From contig NZ_JBDKWZ010000010.1 in NCBI RefSeq assembly GCF_039710355.1, positions 124,001 to 188,000 on the forward strand: a stretch of DNA of 64,000 bases. Reading direction: 5' to 3'. The notes under the pieces are model-generated. The model had not been told where the DNA came from. It saw nothing but the letters and a program-made list of their open reading frames with translations, and ran no database searches. Below, in pieces: positions 33,690-44,100 of this stretch. A program made the position numbers and the translations under genes. This DNA comes from Rapidithrix thailandica. GTDB lineage: Bacteria > Bacteroidota > Bacteroidia > Cytophagales > Flammeovirgaceae. Positions within the stretch are counted from its first letter, which is position 1. The number at the start of each line of letters is the position of its first letter.

Positions 33690-34913
33690 TTGAAAATCGC
33701 ATTCATTTCAAATCATCTTCCCCCTACTGTCGATGGAGTAGGAGATTATGTGTATCACTTGGGGCAGGAGTTTGTGCAAAATGGGCATGAAGTTTCTGTA
33801 CTATGCAAAGCCTTGCCCGAAATTGAAGCGCATTTTCAACGTAATTCATCGGGAATTCAAGTTTATCCTATCGTAAAGAGTTGGGACTTTTCGGCAATTT
33901 CTACACTATTAAAAACTTTAAAAGAGATCCGGCCCGATTGGGTTTTGCTACAATATGTGCCGTATTCATTTAACTATTTTGGTGTCCCCTACTGGATGCT
34001 GGCTTTGATGGTAACCTTGAAATGGAAACGTTATAAGGTAGGAATTACTTTTCATGAAATAGCGATCAGGATTGCGTTTTCAAAACCCAAGTATCTTCCC
34101 ATCAGTTTGAGCCAGCGTTTGATTGCTTATGGCATGTCCCTTTTGTCGGATGTCGATATTACCAGTGTGAATCGCTATATCCGTATGCTGCGCTTACCTT
34201 TCAAAACAGATGCCCGTAAAGTCCCTATCGGGAGCAATGTGTTTCCCGGGAAGGAAGAAAACACACCGAAGGGAATTGTTAATAAAGATTATTTTTTACT
34301 GTGTTCGTTTGGAAGTAACCCCAGAAAAAATGAACTTTTGCTTGGTGTTTTACAAGAGCTTATCCGGGAAGGGGTGCCTGCAAAATTATTGCTGTTAGGG
34401 AAGTTGAAACCGGAAGTAAAATCCAGGTTTGAAACCTTGGCGCAAGAAAAACAGGTAAGTGAATATTTGGAATTGACGGGGTATCTGCCCGGAGAGCAAT
34501 TATTTGAAAAGCTACAAACTGCGGATGTATTTCTATTGATGGAAGACGTCAATAGCAAAGGGTGGGGAGGGATAAGTACTAAAAGTGGCTCGCTATCCGC
34601 TGCTTATCTGGCGGGCTTGCCCATTATCAGTACGAAAGGCGATATGACAGATTCCTTTTTTCAAGACCAACAAAATATACTATTGACCGGGACATGTGAG
34701 GTGCAAAAGGTGAAAGAACTGGTATTACAGTTGTATTTCAACCCGGAATTAAAAGAACGCTTGAGAAAAAATGCCAGAATGGGGTTTGAACAAAACCTTT
34801 CCTGGAGCAAAATTTACTTACGGTATAGAGAAGAGTTGGGCCTTGAGCTGACACAAGAGGAGGCCACAAAGCAACAAACTATACCGGTTACCACAAGAGT
34901 GTTTTCGAAATAG
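33690..34913 (+). CDS. Glycosyltransferase, GT4-like
   Basis: 407 residues from a TTG start at 33690 (LKIAFISNHLPPTVDGVGDYV read with Met first); the frame is open to an earlier TTG at 33648 but the extra 14 residues are not GT-like. HLPPTVDGVGDYVYHLG is the GT4 acceptor-side motif. In the C-terminal half are LCSFGSNPRKNELLLGVL and a weak EX7E-like region KGWGGISTKSGSLSAAYLAGLPII. Likely adds a sugar to the lipid-linked glycan. Confidence 0.82.
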   Translation: MKIAFISNHLPPTVDGVGDYVYHLGQEFVQNGHEVSVLCKALPEIEAHFQRNSSGIQVYPIVKSWDFSAISTLLKTLKEIRPDWVLLQYVPYSFNYFGVPYWMLALMVTLKWKRYKVGITFHEIAIRIAFSKPKYLPISLSQRLIAYGMSLLSDVDITSVNRYIRMLRLPFKTDARKVPIGSNVFPGKEENTPKGIVNKDYFLLCSFGSNPRKNELLLGVLQELIREGVPAKLLLLGKLKPEVKSRFETLAQEKQVSEYLELTGYLPGEQLFEKLQTADVFLLMEDVNSKGWGGISTKSGSLSAAYLAGLPIISTKGDMTDSFFQDQQNILLTGTCEVQKVKELVLQLYFNPELKERLRKNARMGFEQNLSWSKIYLRYREELGLELTQEEATKQQTIPVTTRVFSK

Positions 34914-34944
34914 GTCAAACTTACTGATTAATTAGGAGCGTAAC

Positions 34945-36291
34945 GTGTACAGTTTATATAAAACAGATTATCCGGCATACCGGTATATTATACTGGCTTT
35001 TTATGGCTGGATGCTTTTGGAAGGTATTTTAAGGAAATGGGTGGCGCCTTCCTTGGCAACTCCTTTGTTTTTTGTCAAATATATGATTATCTATCTGGGC
35101 TTGTTTCTGTTTTTGATCAGAAAAGAGCGCCTGTCAATAAAGAGTTATCCGTTTATAGGATTTGTCCTCTTTTTTATCTTCTATTGTGTCCTTCAGTTAT
35201 TTAATTTTAAAGTGACCAGTAGCCCCTTTTTGGGGGTGATCGGTTTTGTCATCCATACCGGCTTTATCACATTGGTCTTTTTACTGCCTAAAGTGATTAC
35301 GGAGAGAACACAGGTAGATCGTTTGCTTGATAAAATTCAATGGCTGGTGATTCCTATTTTTCTCTTGGGGGTCATACAATATTTTTCCCCGGCATCCAGC
35401 TTTCTGAATACCTATAGTGATAAAGACAGTGTGGCCGGAGTGGCCATGGTAGGAGGGCATGTACGGGTCACTACGATATTCTCCTATATAGCAGGGCATA
35501 CTTCGTTTTTGAACTTTGTTATGTTATTACTTTTCTTTAAAGTACTCCAAATCGAAAAGCTTACCTGGAAAAATATTCTCTTATTGTTTACGGTGTTGCT
35601 AGGCGTGTTAAACGCTTTTATGTCAGGTTCCAGAGGGGTGGTATTCATTACCTTCGGGCAATATGCCTTGATTTTCTTTATCTATTCGATTACTCTGAAC
35701 CGGCAACAGTTTGTCTCTTATACGTTCAAATCCATCGTGGCAATGATTGTATTGGCCGTGGGGATGCAGTTTACGGAACAGGGAAAAACCGCTATTAACT
35801 CGTTTATGGAAAGGTTTGAAAAAAACAATGACCTTTCCGGCAGGATTGCCGACTCCTTTGATCCTTTTAAATACGTGGATTATGCAGGGGTTGTAGGAAT
35901 GCAAATCGGCAGTACGTATCAAGGCGCCTCACAGTTTCTGGATGAACGCTGGCGGATGCCTCCCTACTGGGAAGAAGAGTCCGAACGTCTGGTAATTGAG
36001 TTGGGAGTCTTGGGCTTCCTGGTCATTATGATTATGCGTTTGGCCATATTCTTTTATGGCATCCGAACGGTGATCCATATGGATGATAAGTGGTCGAAGC
36101 TTTTTGCCATCATCCTTACGGTACATCAGGTGCCTACGGTCATCATTATTAATCAAGTAACCTTTAATTGGGTGGAAAATATTACCTATTGGACGAGTGT
36201 AGGCCTTTTGGTATTTATCAATAATTTTCATAATCGCAGTCAACAGCATGAAGCAAGCACTAAAAAATATACTAGTCTCGCATCAGGGTAA
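34945..36291 (+). CDS. Multi-pass membrane protein, O-antigen polymerase/ligase-like (Wzy/WaaL type)
   Basis: 448 residues from a GTG start with a clear AGGAG at 34933-34937. About ten to twelve hydrophobic segments, and a large periplasmic loop near 275-345 (FEKNNDLSGRIADSFDPF and on) between late helices, as in the Wzy/WaaL O-antigen ligase superfamily. FMSGSRGVVFITFGQY before the loop and RLVIELGVLGFLVIM after it fit that family. In an ABC-export locus it may ligate or polymerise chains, but family membership alone cannot tell. The 3' end overlaps the next gene by 44 bp. Confidence 0.82.
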   Translation: MYSLYKTDYPAYRYIILAFYGWMLLEGILRKWVAPSLATPLFFVKYMIIYLGLFLFLIRKERLSIKSYPFIGFVLFFIFYCVLQLFNFKVTSSPFLGVIGFVIHTGFITLVFLLPKVITERTQVDRLLDKIQWLVIPIFLLGVIQYFSPASSFLNTYSDKDSVAGVAMVGGHVRVTTIFSYIAGHTSFLNFVMLLLFFKVLQIEKLTWKNILLLFTVLLGVLNAFMSGSRGVVFITFGQYALIFFIYSITLNRQQFVSYTFKSIVAMIVLAVGMQFTEQGKTAINSFMERFEKNNDLSGRIADSFDPFKYVDYAGVVGMQIGSTYQGASQFLDERWRMPPYWEEESERLVIELGVLGFLVIMIMRLAIFFYGIRTVIHMDDKWSKLFAIILTVHQVPTVIIINQVTFNWVENITYWTSVGLLVFINNFHNRSQQHEASTKKYTSLASG

Positions 36292-37510
36292 GCAATATGT
36301 ACATCAGCTTTGCTACGCCTTACAGAAAAAAGGACTGTTACAAGGGTTTATTACTTCCATCTGGTATAAGCCGGACAGCTTGCTTTTTCGCCTGGCCAGC
36401 CGGTTGCCAAAAGCATTTTATAACAAGCTGGTTCATAGTTTTAAAAAAAGATCTTTTGCTCCTTTGGACCTGTCGTTGATTTCCCAATACCCCTACTATG
36501 AATTTTTCAGGCAGTTGGCTGGCAATGTGTTGAAAGTCCGTGGTGAGCGGGGCGTGTTCTTTTGCGAAAGAAAACACGACAAATATGTAAGCCAACAGCT
36601 GGATAAGTACCGTCCGGATATATTTATCGGTTATGAAAAGTCGTCTCTTCTCTCTTTTAAAAAGGCAAAAACATTAGGGGCCGTTACAGTATTGGATCTT
36701 GCTCAGGTGCATTACGAATATATCCGGTATTTACGCGATCATTATGCGCCTTTTAAAGCCATTATTCACAGTGAAAAACTCTTTGATGCAATCAATACCG
36801 TCAAAGGAGCCGAATACAAGGAAGCGGATTATATTATGGCTTTGTCCTCTTTTGCCAAAGATACCTTGGTACAGCAGGGCATTCCCCAAGAAAAAGTGTA
36901 TACGGTGAATTTAGGTTTTGATCCGGCAAGGTTCAAGTTAAAATCCCATTACAGAAAGGAAGGCGTATTTAAAATTCTTTTTGTAGGAACCATCACCAAA
37001 CGCAAAGGAATCCAGGTCCTTCTGGAAGCATTTAAATCCTTGGATTTGCCCGGAGTGGAATTGACTATGGTAGGGCCAATGTATGACGGGCAGGACGTAT
37101 TTGACCAATACAAAGGGATGTTTACCTATGTTCCCTTCTTACATCATGAGGAATTGGTGAAATATTATCAGGATGCCGATTTGTTCGTGTTTCCCTCTTT
37201 GTTGGATAGTTGGGCGATGACCGTATTGGAAGCTATGGCTTGCGGGACTCCGGTGATTGTTTCCGAAAATACCGGAGCCAAGGATGCCGTCAAAAAAGGA
37301 GGGGGGGAGATTCTACCGATTGACAACGTTCCGCTTTTAAAAGAAAAAATCACACATTTTTATCAAAATAGAAATGCTTTGGAAAGTCTTGGCAAAGAAG
37401 CCCACGAGATTGCCCAGGAATATTCCTGGGAACAGTATTATGCCCGTATTGCAGAAGTGATGGAGGAAATATGGGCCAAAAAACAGCGCAAAGTACAAAT
37501 TGAAGCATAA
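36248..37510 (+). CDS. Glycosyltransferase, GT4
   Basis: 420 residues. Two Rossmann halves: the donor side has ILFVGTITKRKGIQVLLEAF and the EX7E region LFVFPSLLDSWAMTVLEAMACGTPVIVSENTGAKD, a clear GT4 signature. The start lies inside the 3' end of the Wzy-like gene (44-bp overlap, different frame), so translation is probably coupled. Acceptor unknown. Confidence 0.9.
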   Translation: MKQALKNILVSHQGKQYVHQLCYALQKKGLLQGFITSIWYKPDSLLFRLASRLPKAFYNKLVHSFKKRSFAPLDLSLISQYPYYEFFRQLAGNVLKVRGERGVFFCERKHDKYVSQQLDKYRPDIFIGYEKSSLLSFKKAKTLGAVTVLDLAQVHYEYIRYLRDHYAPFKAIIHSEKLFDAINTVKGAEYKEADYIMALSSFAKDTLVQQGIPQEKVYTVNLGFDPARFKLKSHYRKEGVFKILFVGTITKRKGIQVLLEAFKSLDLPGVELTMVGPMYDGQDVFDQYKGMFTYVPFLHHEELVKYYQDADLFVFPSLLDSWAMTVLEAMACGTPVIVSENTGAKDAVKKGGGEILPIDNVPLLKEKITHFYQNRNALESLGKEAHEIAQEYSWEQYYARIAEVMEEIWAKKQRKVQIEA

Positions 37511-37526
37511 CTCCGGGAGAACGATC

Positions 37527-38681
37527 TTGAAAAAAGTACTGATTTTATACGAGTTTTTTACACCGGCTTTTAAGGGTGGGGGAATCATCCGCTCCTTGAC
37601 GAATATAGTCCGGAATTTCCATAAGGAGTACGAGTTTTATGTACTCACGACCAATACCGATTTGGGAGAAAGTGGCCCCACGATTTTGGAAGATATTCAA
37701 AGTAATCAATGGTTGGACTTTGAAGGAGTGGCCAAGGTGAAATACCTTTCCAGAGATCAACTTACCTATTCCACATTTGATAAAGAAATTTCTCACATAC
37801 AACCGGATACCGTCTATATCAATGGGATGTTTGATTTGGCCTTTTTGATTCAACCTTTACGGGTACTCAAGGCATCAAAGAGGAAGGTGAAGATTGTGGT
37901 GGCACCGAGAGGAATGTTGCAAAAAGGGGCTTTGGCACTGAAACCTTTGAAAAAGAAAGTCTATTTGTTTCTGTTCAAGGCTTTAGGTTTTCATAGAGGT
38001 TTGTATTGGCATGCCACAGATGAACAGGAAGTGTGGGATATTAAAAAAATGATGGGGAAGGGGGTGTCTGTGAGTTTGGCGAGTGTGTTGCCCGACTTAC
38101 GGGAAAAATCTCCGAAAGGCTTGTCAAAAGTTGCTCGAAAACTCGATTTGGTAACCATTTCGGTGATTGCGGAGAAAAAAAATGTGGGACGTGTACTTTC
38201 CGAATTGGAAAAATTTATCCATTCCGATGTGCAAATTACTTATCATATCTACGGCCCTGTGAAAGACAAGGAGTATTGGGAGGGGTGTCAACATAAAATG
38301 AAGCGCTTCGAAGGAACCAACATTACAGTTGCCTATCAGGGAAACGTATCCCCGGAACAAGTGGCAAATACCTACCAGCAATATCATTTTATGATTTTGC
38401 CCACTTTTGGAGAAAATTTCGGACATGCCATTTTTGAAGCCTTGAATGCCGGAAGGCCGGTGATCATTAGTGATAAAACACCCTGGCGACAATTGACCCG
38501 ACACCGGGCCGGCTGGGATTTGGCCATAGATCACAACGGGGCATTGCATGAAGTGTTAAATTCTTCATTGGAAATGCCTCAAGAACAGTACGATTTGTGG
38601 TGTGAAGGAGCCAGAGAAATGGCCCGTAAGTTTGTAGAAGACTCCCGTTTTTCAGATGAATACAAAGCTTTATTTGGCTAA
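37527..38681 (+). CDS. Glycosyltransferase, GT4
   Basis: 384 residues from TTG 37527, chosen because GGGAGA sits 6 bp upstream and the protein then begins (M)KKVLILYEFFTPAFKGGGIIRSL, the standard GT4 start. An earlier TTG (37500) would overlap the previous gene. KIVVAPRGMLQKGALALK and LPTFGENFGHAIFEALNAGRPVIISDKTPW are the GT4 donor and catalytic regions. Acceptor unknown. Confidence 0.88.
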   Translation: MKKVLILYEFFTPAFKGGGIIRSLTNIVRNFHKEYEFYVLTTNTDLGESGPTILEDIQSNQWLDFEGVAKVKYLSRDQLTYSTFDKEISHIQPDTVYINGMFDLAFLIQPLRVLKASKRKVKIVVAPRGMLQKGALALKPLKKKVYLFLFKALGFHRGLYWHATDEQEVWDIKKMMGKGVSVSLASVLPDLREKSPKGLSKVARKLDLVTISVIAEKKNVGRVLSELEKFIHSDVQITYHIYGPVKDKEYWEGCQHKMKRFEGTNITVAYQGNVSPEQVANTYQQYHFMILPTFGENFGHAIFEALNAGRPVIISDKTPWRQLTRHRAGWDLAIDHNGALHEVLNSSLEMPQEQYDLWCEGAREMARKFVEDSRFSDEYKALFG

Positions 38682-38760
38682 GTGAGGGATATATGGAGCC
38701 ATTTGAATAGAACCGCATCGGTAAAAAACGTATAGAAGCTTCACGGAAACCCTTTTTGAT

Positions 38761-39789
38761 ATGTCTTTGAAAGTTACTTTCTTTCAGCGAAAACCTTTTG
38801 AATTTCAGTTTAGCATTGAAACTCTTTTTCATGCATTAAGAAAAAGTCTGCCTGCTGATATTGAACAAAAAGTAAGCATCTCAAAGTACGAAAGTAAAGG
38901 TTTGTGGAAGCGCTTGTATAACGTATGGGAAGCTTCCCGGAAGCAGGGTGAAATTAACCATGTGACCGGAGATGTTAACTATTTGGCCATAGGCTTGAAG
39001 AAATATAAAACGATCTTGACTATTCACGACTGTGGGTTTATGCGACATCCTTCCGCATTAGCCCGTTGGTTATTGAAATGGTTTTGGTTAAAGTTGCCCG
39101 TACAGGCTTCGGAAATGGTGACAGTAATTTCCGAAACCACCAAAGCAGATCTATTAACTTATGTAAATTGTGACCCCGCTAAAATCCGGGTGATTCCCGA
39201 TTTTATTTCGGAGGCTTTTCAACCGGCCCCAAAGCAATTCAATCAAAGCAAGCCGGTGATTTTACAAGTAGGGGTAAAGCCAAATAAGAATGTAGAGCGT
39301 TTAGTTGAGGCTTTACAGGGCATTGATTGTCATTTGGAAATTATCGGAAAGCCTTGGCCTAAGACTTTGGAAGCTTTGGAAAAAAAACAGATCAGTTACC
39401 ATTGGCAGGCCAATCTTACCGAAGAAGAAGTAGTGGAGAAATACAAAGAATGTGATATGCTGGCATTTGTCTCTACTTTGGAAGGTTTCGGCATGCCCAT
39501 CATCGAGGCCCATACCATAGAACGCCCGGTAGTCACCAGTAATCTCTCCTCCATGCCGGAAGTAGCAGGGGAGGCCGCTTGTTTGGTCGATCCTTATGAT
39601 GTGTCTTCTATACGGCAAGGGGTTTTGAAAGTGATTGAAGAGGAAACTTACCGGACATCCCTGATCGAAAAAGGAAGAGAAAACCGGAAGCGTTTTGCGA
39701 AAGAAAAAATTGCAGAGCAGTATTATCAACTCTACCAAGAAATTTATGCAAACCACCGAAAGAATAAAGACCGACTTATCAAAGTTTAA
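38761..39789 (+). CDS. Glycosyltransferase, GT4
   Basis: 342 residues. HVTGDVNYLAIGLKKYKTILTIHDCGF in the N-terminal half and LQVGVKPNKNVERLVEAL, FVSTLEGFGMPIIEAHTIERPVVTSN in the C-terminal half are typical of GT4 mannosyl/rhamnosyl-transferase-like proteins. EGFGMPIIEA is the EX7E motif. It overlaps the WcaF-like gene by 44 bp, another coupled pair. Confidence 0.9.
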   Translation: MSLKVTFFQRKPFEFQFSIETLFHALRKSLPADIEQKVSISKYESKGLWKRLYNVWEASRKQGEINHVTGDVNYLAIGLKKYKTILTIHDCGFMRHPSALARWLLKWFWLKLPVQASEMVTVISETTKADLLTYVNCDPAKIRVIPDFISEAFQPAPKQFNQSKPVILQVGVKPNKNVERLVEALQGIDCHLEIIGKPWPKTLEALEKKQISYHWQANLTEEEVVEKYKECDMLAFVSTLEGFGMPIIEAHTIERPVVTSNLSSMPEVAGEAACLVDPYDVSSIRQGVLKVIEEETYRTSLIEKGRENRKRFAKEKIAEQYYQLYQEIYANHRKNKDRLIKV

Positions 39790-40315
39790 AAACGATTGGT
39801 ATTCTACGGGAGCCTCTTTGCCCAAGCAAGTTCTTTGGTATTTTACCAACATTGTGTTTTTTATCAACCCCCTGAATCCTTTGAGTTTTCTGAAGGTCCG
39901 TCTTCTTCGCTTATTCGGGGCAAAAATAGGGGAAGGTGTGGTGATCAAGCCTCAAGTAAATATCAAATATCCGTGGAAGCTGGAAATAGGAAATCATACC
40001 TGGATCGGCGAACATGTTTGGATAGATAATCTGGCTACGGTCCGGATCGGGAGTCATGCTACTTTATCTCAAGGGGCCATGCTTCTTACAGGAAGTCATA
40101 ATTACAAAAAAGTAGCCTTTGACTTGATTGTTGGAGATATTATCATTGAAGAAGGAGCTTGGGTAGGCGCGAAGGCAGTGGTCTGTCCGGGCGTTACTTG
40201 CCACTCCCATGCAGTCTTGTCGGTAAGTTCCGTTGCTACAAAAGACCTGGAAGCGTATCAGATTTACCAAGGGAATCCTGCAGTAAAAAAGCGTGAAAGG
40301 ACAATAGATAATTGA
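39746..40315 (+). CDS. WcaF-like exopolysaccharide acetyltransferase
   Basis: 189 residues from ATG 39746 (MQTTERIKTDLSKFKNDWY); an upstream frame start at 39695 lies deep in the previous gene. The central part is a left-handed beta-helix (GAKIGEGVVIKPQVNIKYPWKLEIGNHTWIGE, given in pieces) with the LTGSHNY segment of the CatB/LacA/WcaF hexapeptide acetyltransferases, whose His is catalytic. It likely O-acetylates the glycan or its precursor. Last gene of the plus-strand exopolysaccharide run. Confidence 0.88.
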   Translation: MQTTERIKTDLSKFKNDWYSTGASLPKQVLWYFTNIVFFINPLNPLSFLKVRLLRLFGAKIGEGVVIKPQVNIKYPWKLEIGNHTWIGEHVWIDNLATVRIGSHATLSQGAMLLTGSHNYKKVAFDLIVGDIIIEEGAWVGAKAVVCPGVTCHSHAVLSVSSVATKDLEAYQIYQGNPAVKKRERTIDN

Positions 40316-40353
40316 GGTTTACCAAACTTCTTTGAAAGAACGGTGGCGCATTG

Positions 40354-40391
40354 TTCAATCCTTCAATCCCTCAACCTTCAATCCTTCAACC
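40354..40391. repeat. Short imperfect tandem repeat TTCAATCC/CTCAACC
   Basis: Five units in 38 bp: TTCAATCC, TTCAATCC, CTCAACC, TTCAATCC, TTCAACC, then TTTTT, in the 83-bp gap between the end of the exopolysaccharide locus and the convergent tetR gene. Confidence 0.7.
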
Positions 40392-40398
40392 TTTTTAA

Positions 40399-41031
40399 TT
40401 ATGGCACTTTCAAACTCTCAATCGCCATTTCCCTGTGTTTGGCCCATGTTTTTTCCCAGGATTGCTGCCCTTTAGACGTCAGTAAACCTTTTAAAGGAAA
40501 GAGAATCATATGTTCGTAATATTCTATCAGGTCTTGTTGGCCACGCCAAGGTAGCACCCCGTTTACCAGTGCTTCAATATGATGATCAAAAAGTTGAGCC
40601 AGCAAAAGAGGTTTGAGTTGTGACTGAACGTAGCCGGCTTGCAGTAATTCGTTGAGTGCAGGGACAGTACAATGTTCTATGAAATGCGCTTTGAGTTGAG
40701 TAAATTCATTGAAGGAGCGAGGGTACTGTCTTTTTAAGTCCAGAATCACAATGGCAGAGTGCCGGTTGAGTACTGAAAAAATATAGGCATACATCTTCAA
40801 TATACGCTCCATCGGATCGGCATTTTTCGAAGCGATGCGGTCTAAATCTTCTTGTAAACGACCATAATATCCCTTCAGGCTTTCGTGAAACAACTCTCTT
40901 TTGCCTGGAAAATACTGGTACAATGTGCGTTTGGAAATACCAAGGCCGAAGCAAACGTCATCCATGGTGACGCGCTTCGGGCCATAGCACAAAAGTAATT
41001 TTTGGGCATGAGCTAGGATTTTTTCCTCCAT
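40399..41031 (-). CDS. TetR-family transcriptional regulator
   Basis: 210 residues from ATG 41031 (MEEKILAHAQKLLLCYG); an in-frame ATG at 41061 would add ten residues. N-terminal helix-turn-helix: VTMDDVCFGLGISKRTLYQYFPGKREL. The helical C-terminal ligand domain is not assigned to a ligand. The gene is last in the minus-strand run after TolC, MFP and RND genes, so it may be co-transcribed with the pump, and likely represses it or another target. It is 3' of the pump, whereas such regulators are more often 5'. Confidence 0.88.
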   Translation of the reverse strand: MEEKILAHAQKLLLCYGPKRVTMDDVCFGLGISKRTLYQYFPGKRELFHESLKGYYGRLQEDLDRIASKNADPMERILKMYAYIFSVLNRHSAIVILDLKRQYPRSFNEFTQLKAHFIEHCTVPALNELLQAGYVQSQLKPLLLAQLFDHHIEALVNGVLPWRGQQDLIEYYEHMILFPLKGLLTSKGQQSWEKTWAKHREMAIESLKVP

Positions 41032-41123
41032 AGTCAATGATTTATTTATAAAATCTACCATGTTACTTTTGAAAGTTTAGGAGATTCATTTGATCCCCCA
41101 AACTTTAATTTTTAAGAAGGAGT

Positions 41124-44100
41124 TTAAGCCAATTCTAATTCCTTTTCAGCTTCTGCTATTTCGGATTCTCCTTCGTGTATTTCATAATCCTCTAATGGAT
41201 ATTCTTTCTTCTTGTCTAAGCCCAGTTTCTCCATGATTCGCTCAAAGATGTAGTAAATCAATGGAACCACTACCAAGGTCAGGAACATGGAACTGATCAA
41301 ACCACCGATCAATACCCAAGCCAATCCGTTTTTCCATTCAGCCCCCGCACCGCTGGCCAAGGCAATTGGCAACATACCAAACACCATTGCCAAAGTAGTC
41401 ATCAAAATCGGACGAAATCGAGCATGTGTGGCTTGTACTAATGCTTTTTTTACATCCATTCCTCTACGAACCAAAGCGTTGGTAAAGTCTACTACTAATA
41501 TCGCATTTTTTGCGACCAATCCAATCAGCATGATCATACCCAGAATGGAAAAGATATTGAGTGAAGATTTGGTCAGGGCCAAGGCGAATAAAGCGCCAAT
41601 GATAGCCAAAGGTACTGAGAACATTACCACTAACGGGTGAATGTAGCTGTCGTACAAACCGACCATGATCAAATAGACCAGGAACAAGGAAGCCAAAAGG
41701 GCAACTCCCAAAGTACCAAAGGATTCTTCTTGCTGCTCCAATTCCCCTCCGTATTGCACATTTACTTCATCAGGGAGGTTCATCTGAGAAATTTTCTCCT
41801 GGATGTCAGCACCTACGGATCCGGTAGGGCGGCCGATTACTTGCGATTGAACACTCAAAGAGGTAATCCGGTTAAACCGTTCCAATTTGGAAGGCGCTTC
41901 ACTTTCCACAATGTCAGCAAACTGCTTTAACTTCACCAGTTCGTTACGATTGTTGGTAAACGTCAATTCCTCGATATCCGAAGTATTTCTACGGTCAAAC
42001 TGATCCAGCTGGATGTTGATATCATATTCTTCGGTTTTCCCCCGGAATTTGGTTTCATCTCTTCCATTAAAAGCCGTTCTAAGGTTGGCGCCTACAATAT
42101 CCATGGTCAAACCTAATTGAGCCATTTTCTCCCGGTTGACAATTAATTGAATTTCCGGGTTTCCTTCCTGTATGGACGTTTCAATTTCTGCTGTTCCGGA
42201 AATATTTTCTAAAGCATCCATGATAGAGTCAGCCACTGGCCAGAGTGTTTCCAGGTTCGGGGCTGTCAGGATCACTTCGATTGGTGCTTTGTCAGCCGTA
42301 CCTACAATACTTACGTTAGCTGGGGTAACTTCTACTCCCGGAATGCTTTCTTCCAACTCTTTTTTGAGTTGACGGGTAAAGGCTTCCGTTCCGAAACTTC
42401 GCTCTTCTTTTGCCACTAACTTTACATTGACTTCTGACAGGTAGGCGGTGTTTTGTCCTTCCTGAGCGCTGGATTCCGTACCGATGGTGGTAAACACACT
42501 GACAATCTCCGGGTAGTTCATCAGGTGTTGTTCTACTTGTTTGGTTGCGAAACTGGTTTGCTCAATGGTTGCATTTTTATCTAATTCTAATTTTAAGATA
42601 AATTCTCCACGGTCACCGCCAGAAATAAATTCACTTCCGATATAACCCATTGGCACCAAGGCAAAACTTAACACTGTCAGAGCAGTGGACAATCCCAATA
42701 CGATGAATTTGTGGTTAAAAGACCATTGCAACAAGCCAGTAATGGCCTTAGAAAAACCGTTGATCAGTCCTTCAAACTTGTATATAAACCAACCGAAAGC
42801 AGATTTCTTATTGATATGCTCCAGTTTGGAAAAACGTGAGGATAGCAAAGGAATCAGGGTAAAAGCGACAAACAAACTCAACATTGTAGAGGTTGCTACC
42901 ACAATGGAAAACTGGCGTAAGATATCCGAAACCAAACCGGTAGTCATGGCAATCGGTAAGAATACAACCACAATTACCAGGGTGATAGAAGTAACCGTGG
43001 CACCGATTTCCCGCACTCCGTCATAGGCTGCCTGTACCCGGTTTTTACCCATCTCCAAGTGCCGGTAGATATTTTCAATGACTACGATAGCATCATCCAC
43101 CAAGATTCCAATGACCAATGACATTCCTAACAGGGTCATCAAGTTGAGGCTGAAGTTGAACATTGACATTACAATGAAGGTAGCCACTAAAGAAGCCGGT
43201 ACGGAAATCATGACAATGATTGCATTCCGGATACTGTGCAAGAACAACAACATGATAACGGATACCAATACAATGGCAATCACCAAATCGTGTACAACGG
43301 CATCTACAGAGTCCATGGTGTAAGTAGAGGAGTCTTGCGCTACGTTAAAGGCAAGGCTTTCCTTTTTATATATGTCCTCCAACTCTTTAAGTTTTGCCCG
43401 TACTAATTCACTTACCTCTACCGCGTTGGCGTCCGATTGCTTCTGGATGGTCAAACCAATTGCATTTTGCATATTTACCCGGCTCATTACTTCGGTTTCC
43501 TTTTGCATATCGCGCACTTCTGCCACGTCTTTCAAGAAAATTTTCGAGCCATCGGCATCACTGGTAATCACCAGATTTTCCAGGGCAGAAACCGAAGAGA
43601 ATTTACCCGCCAAACGAATTAACTGTTGGCCTTTTTCATTTTTGATTTTTCCCGTTGGAAAGTCCAGGTTGGAGCTTTCTACTGCCTGAGCAACATGCAT
43701 TACGGACAAGTTGTATGCATTTAATTTATCTCGGTTAATCAAAATATTGATTTCTCTTTCATCACCTCCCAACATTCTTACTCTTGCAACTCCGGGAACT
43801 TGCCCGAGTACGGGTTTGATTCTTTTATCTACCAATTCGTAAAATTCCGTAGGAGACATAGAAGCAAAAGCTCCGATCCGGATAATAGGCAAATCATCGA
43901 TACTTACCTTACTGAGTGATGGCGGATCGGCATCGTCCGGCAAATCTTTTACAATCGCATCTACTTTCCGTTGAGCATCTTGTAATGCCATGTCGGCATC
44001 CTGGCCATACACCAGTTCGATCATTACCAATGAAAAACTCTCTTGTGAGGTAGAGGTAACCTTTTTGATCCCTTCCATGGACGAAACGGCATCCTCAACT

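Noticed and set aside
39313..39948. Long minus-strand frame (about 210 codons) opposite the GT4 and WcaF-like genes
   Set aside because: Antisense shadow of two well-supported genes; composition rich in Phe/His/Arg as expected for reversed codons.
40354..40391. Tandem units as a CRISPR array
   Set aside because: Units are 7-8 bp with no spacers and no cas genes nearby.
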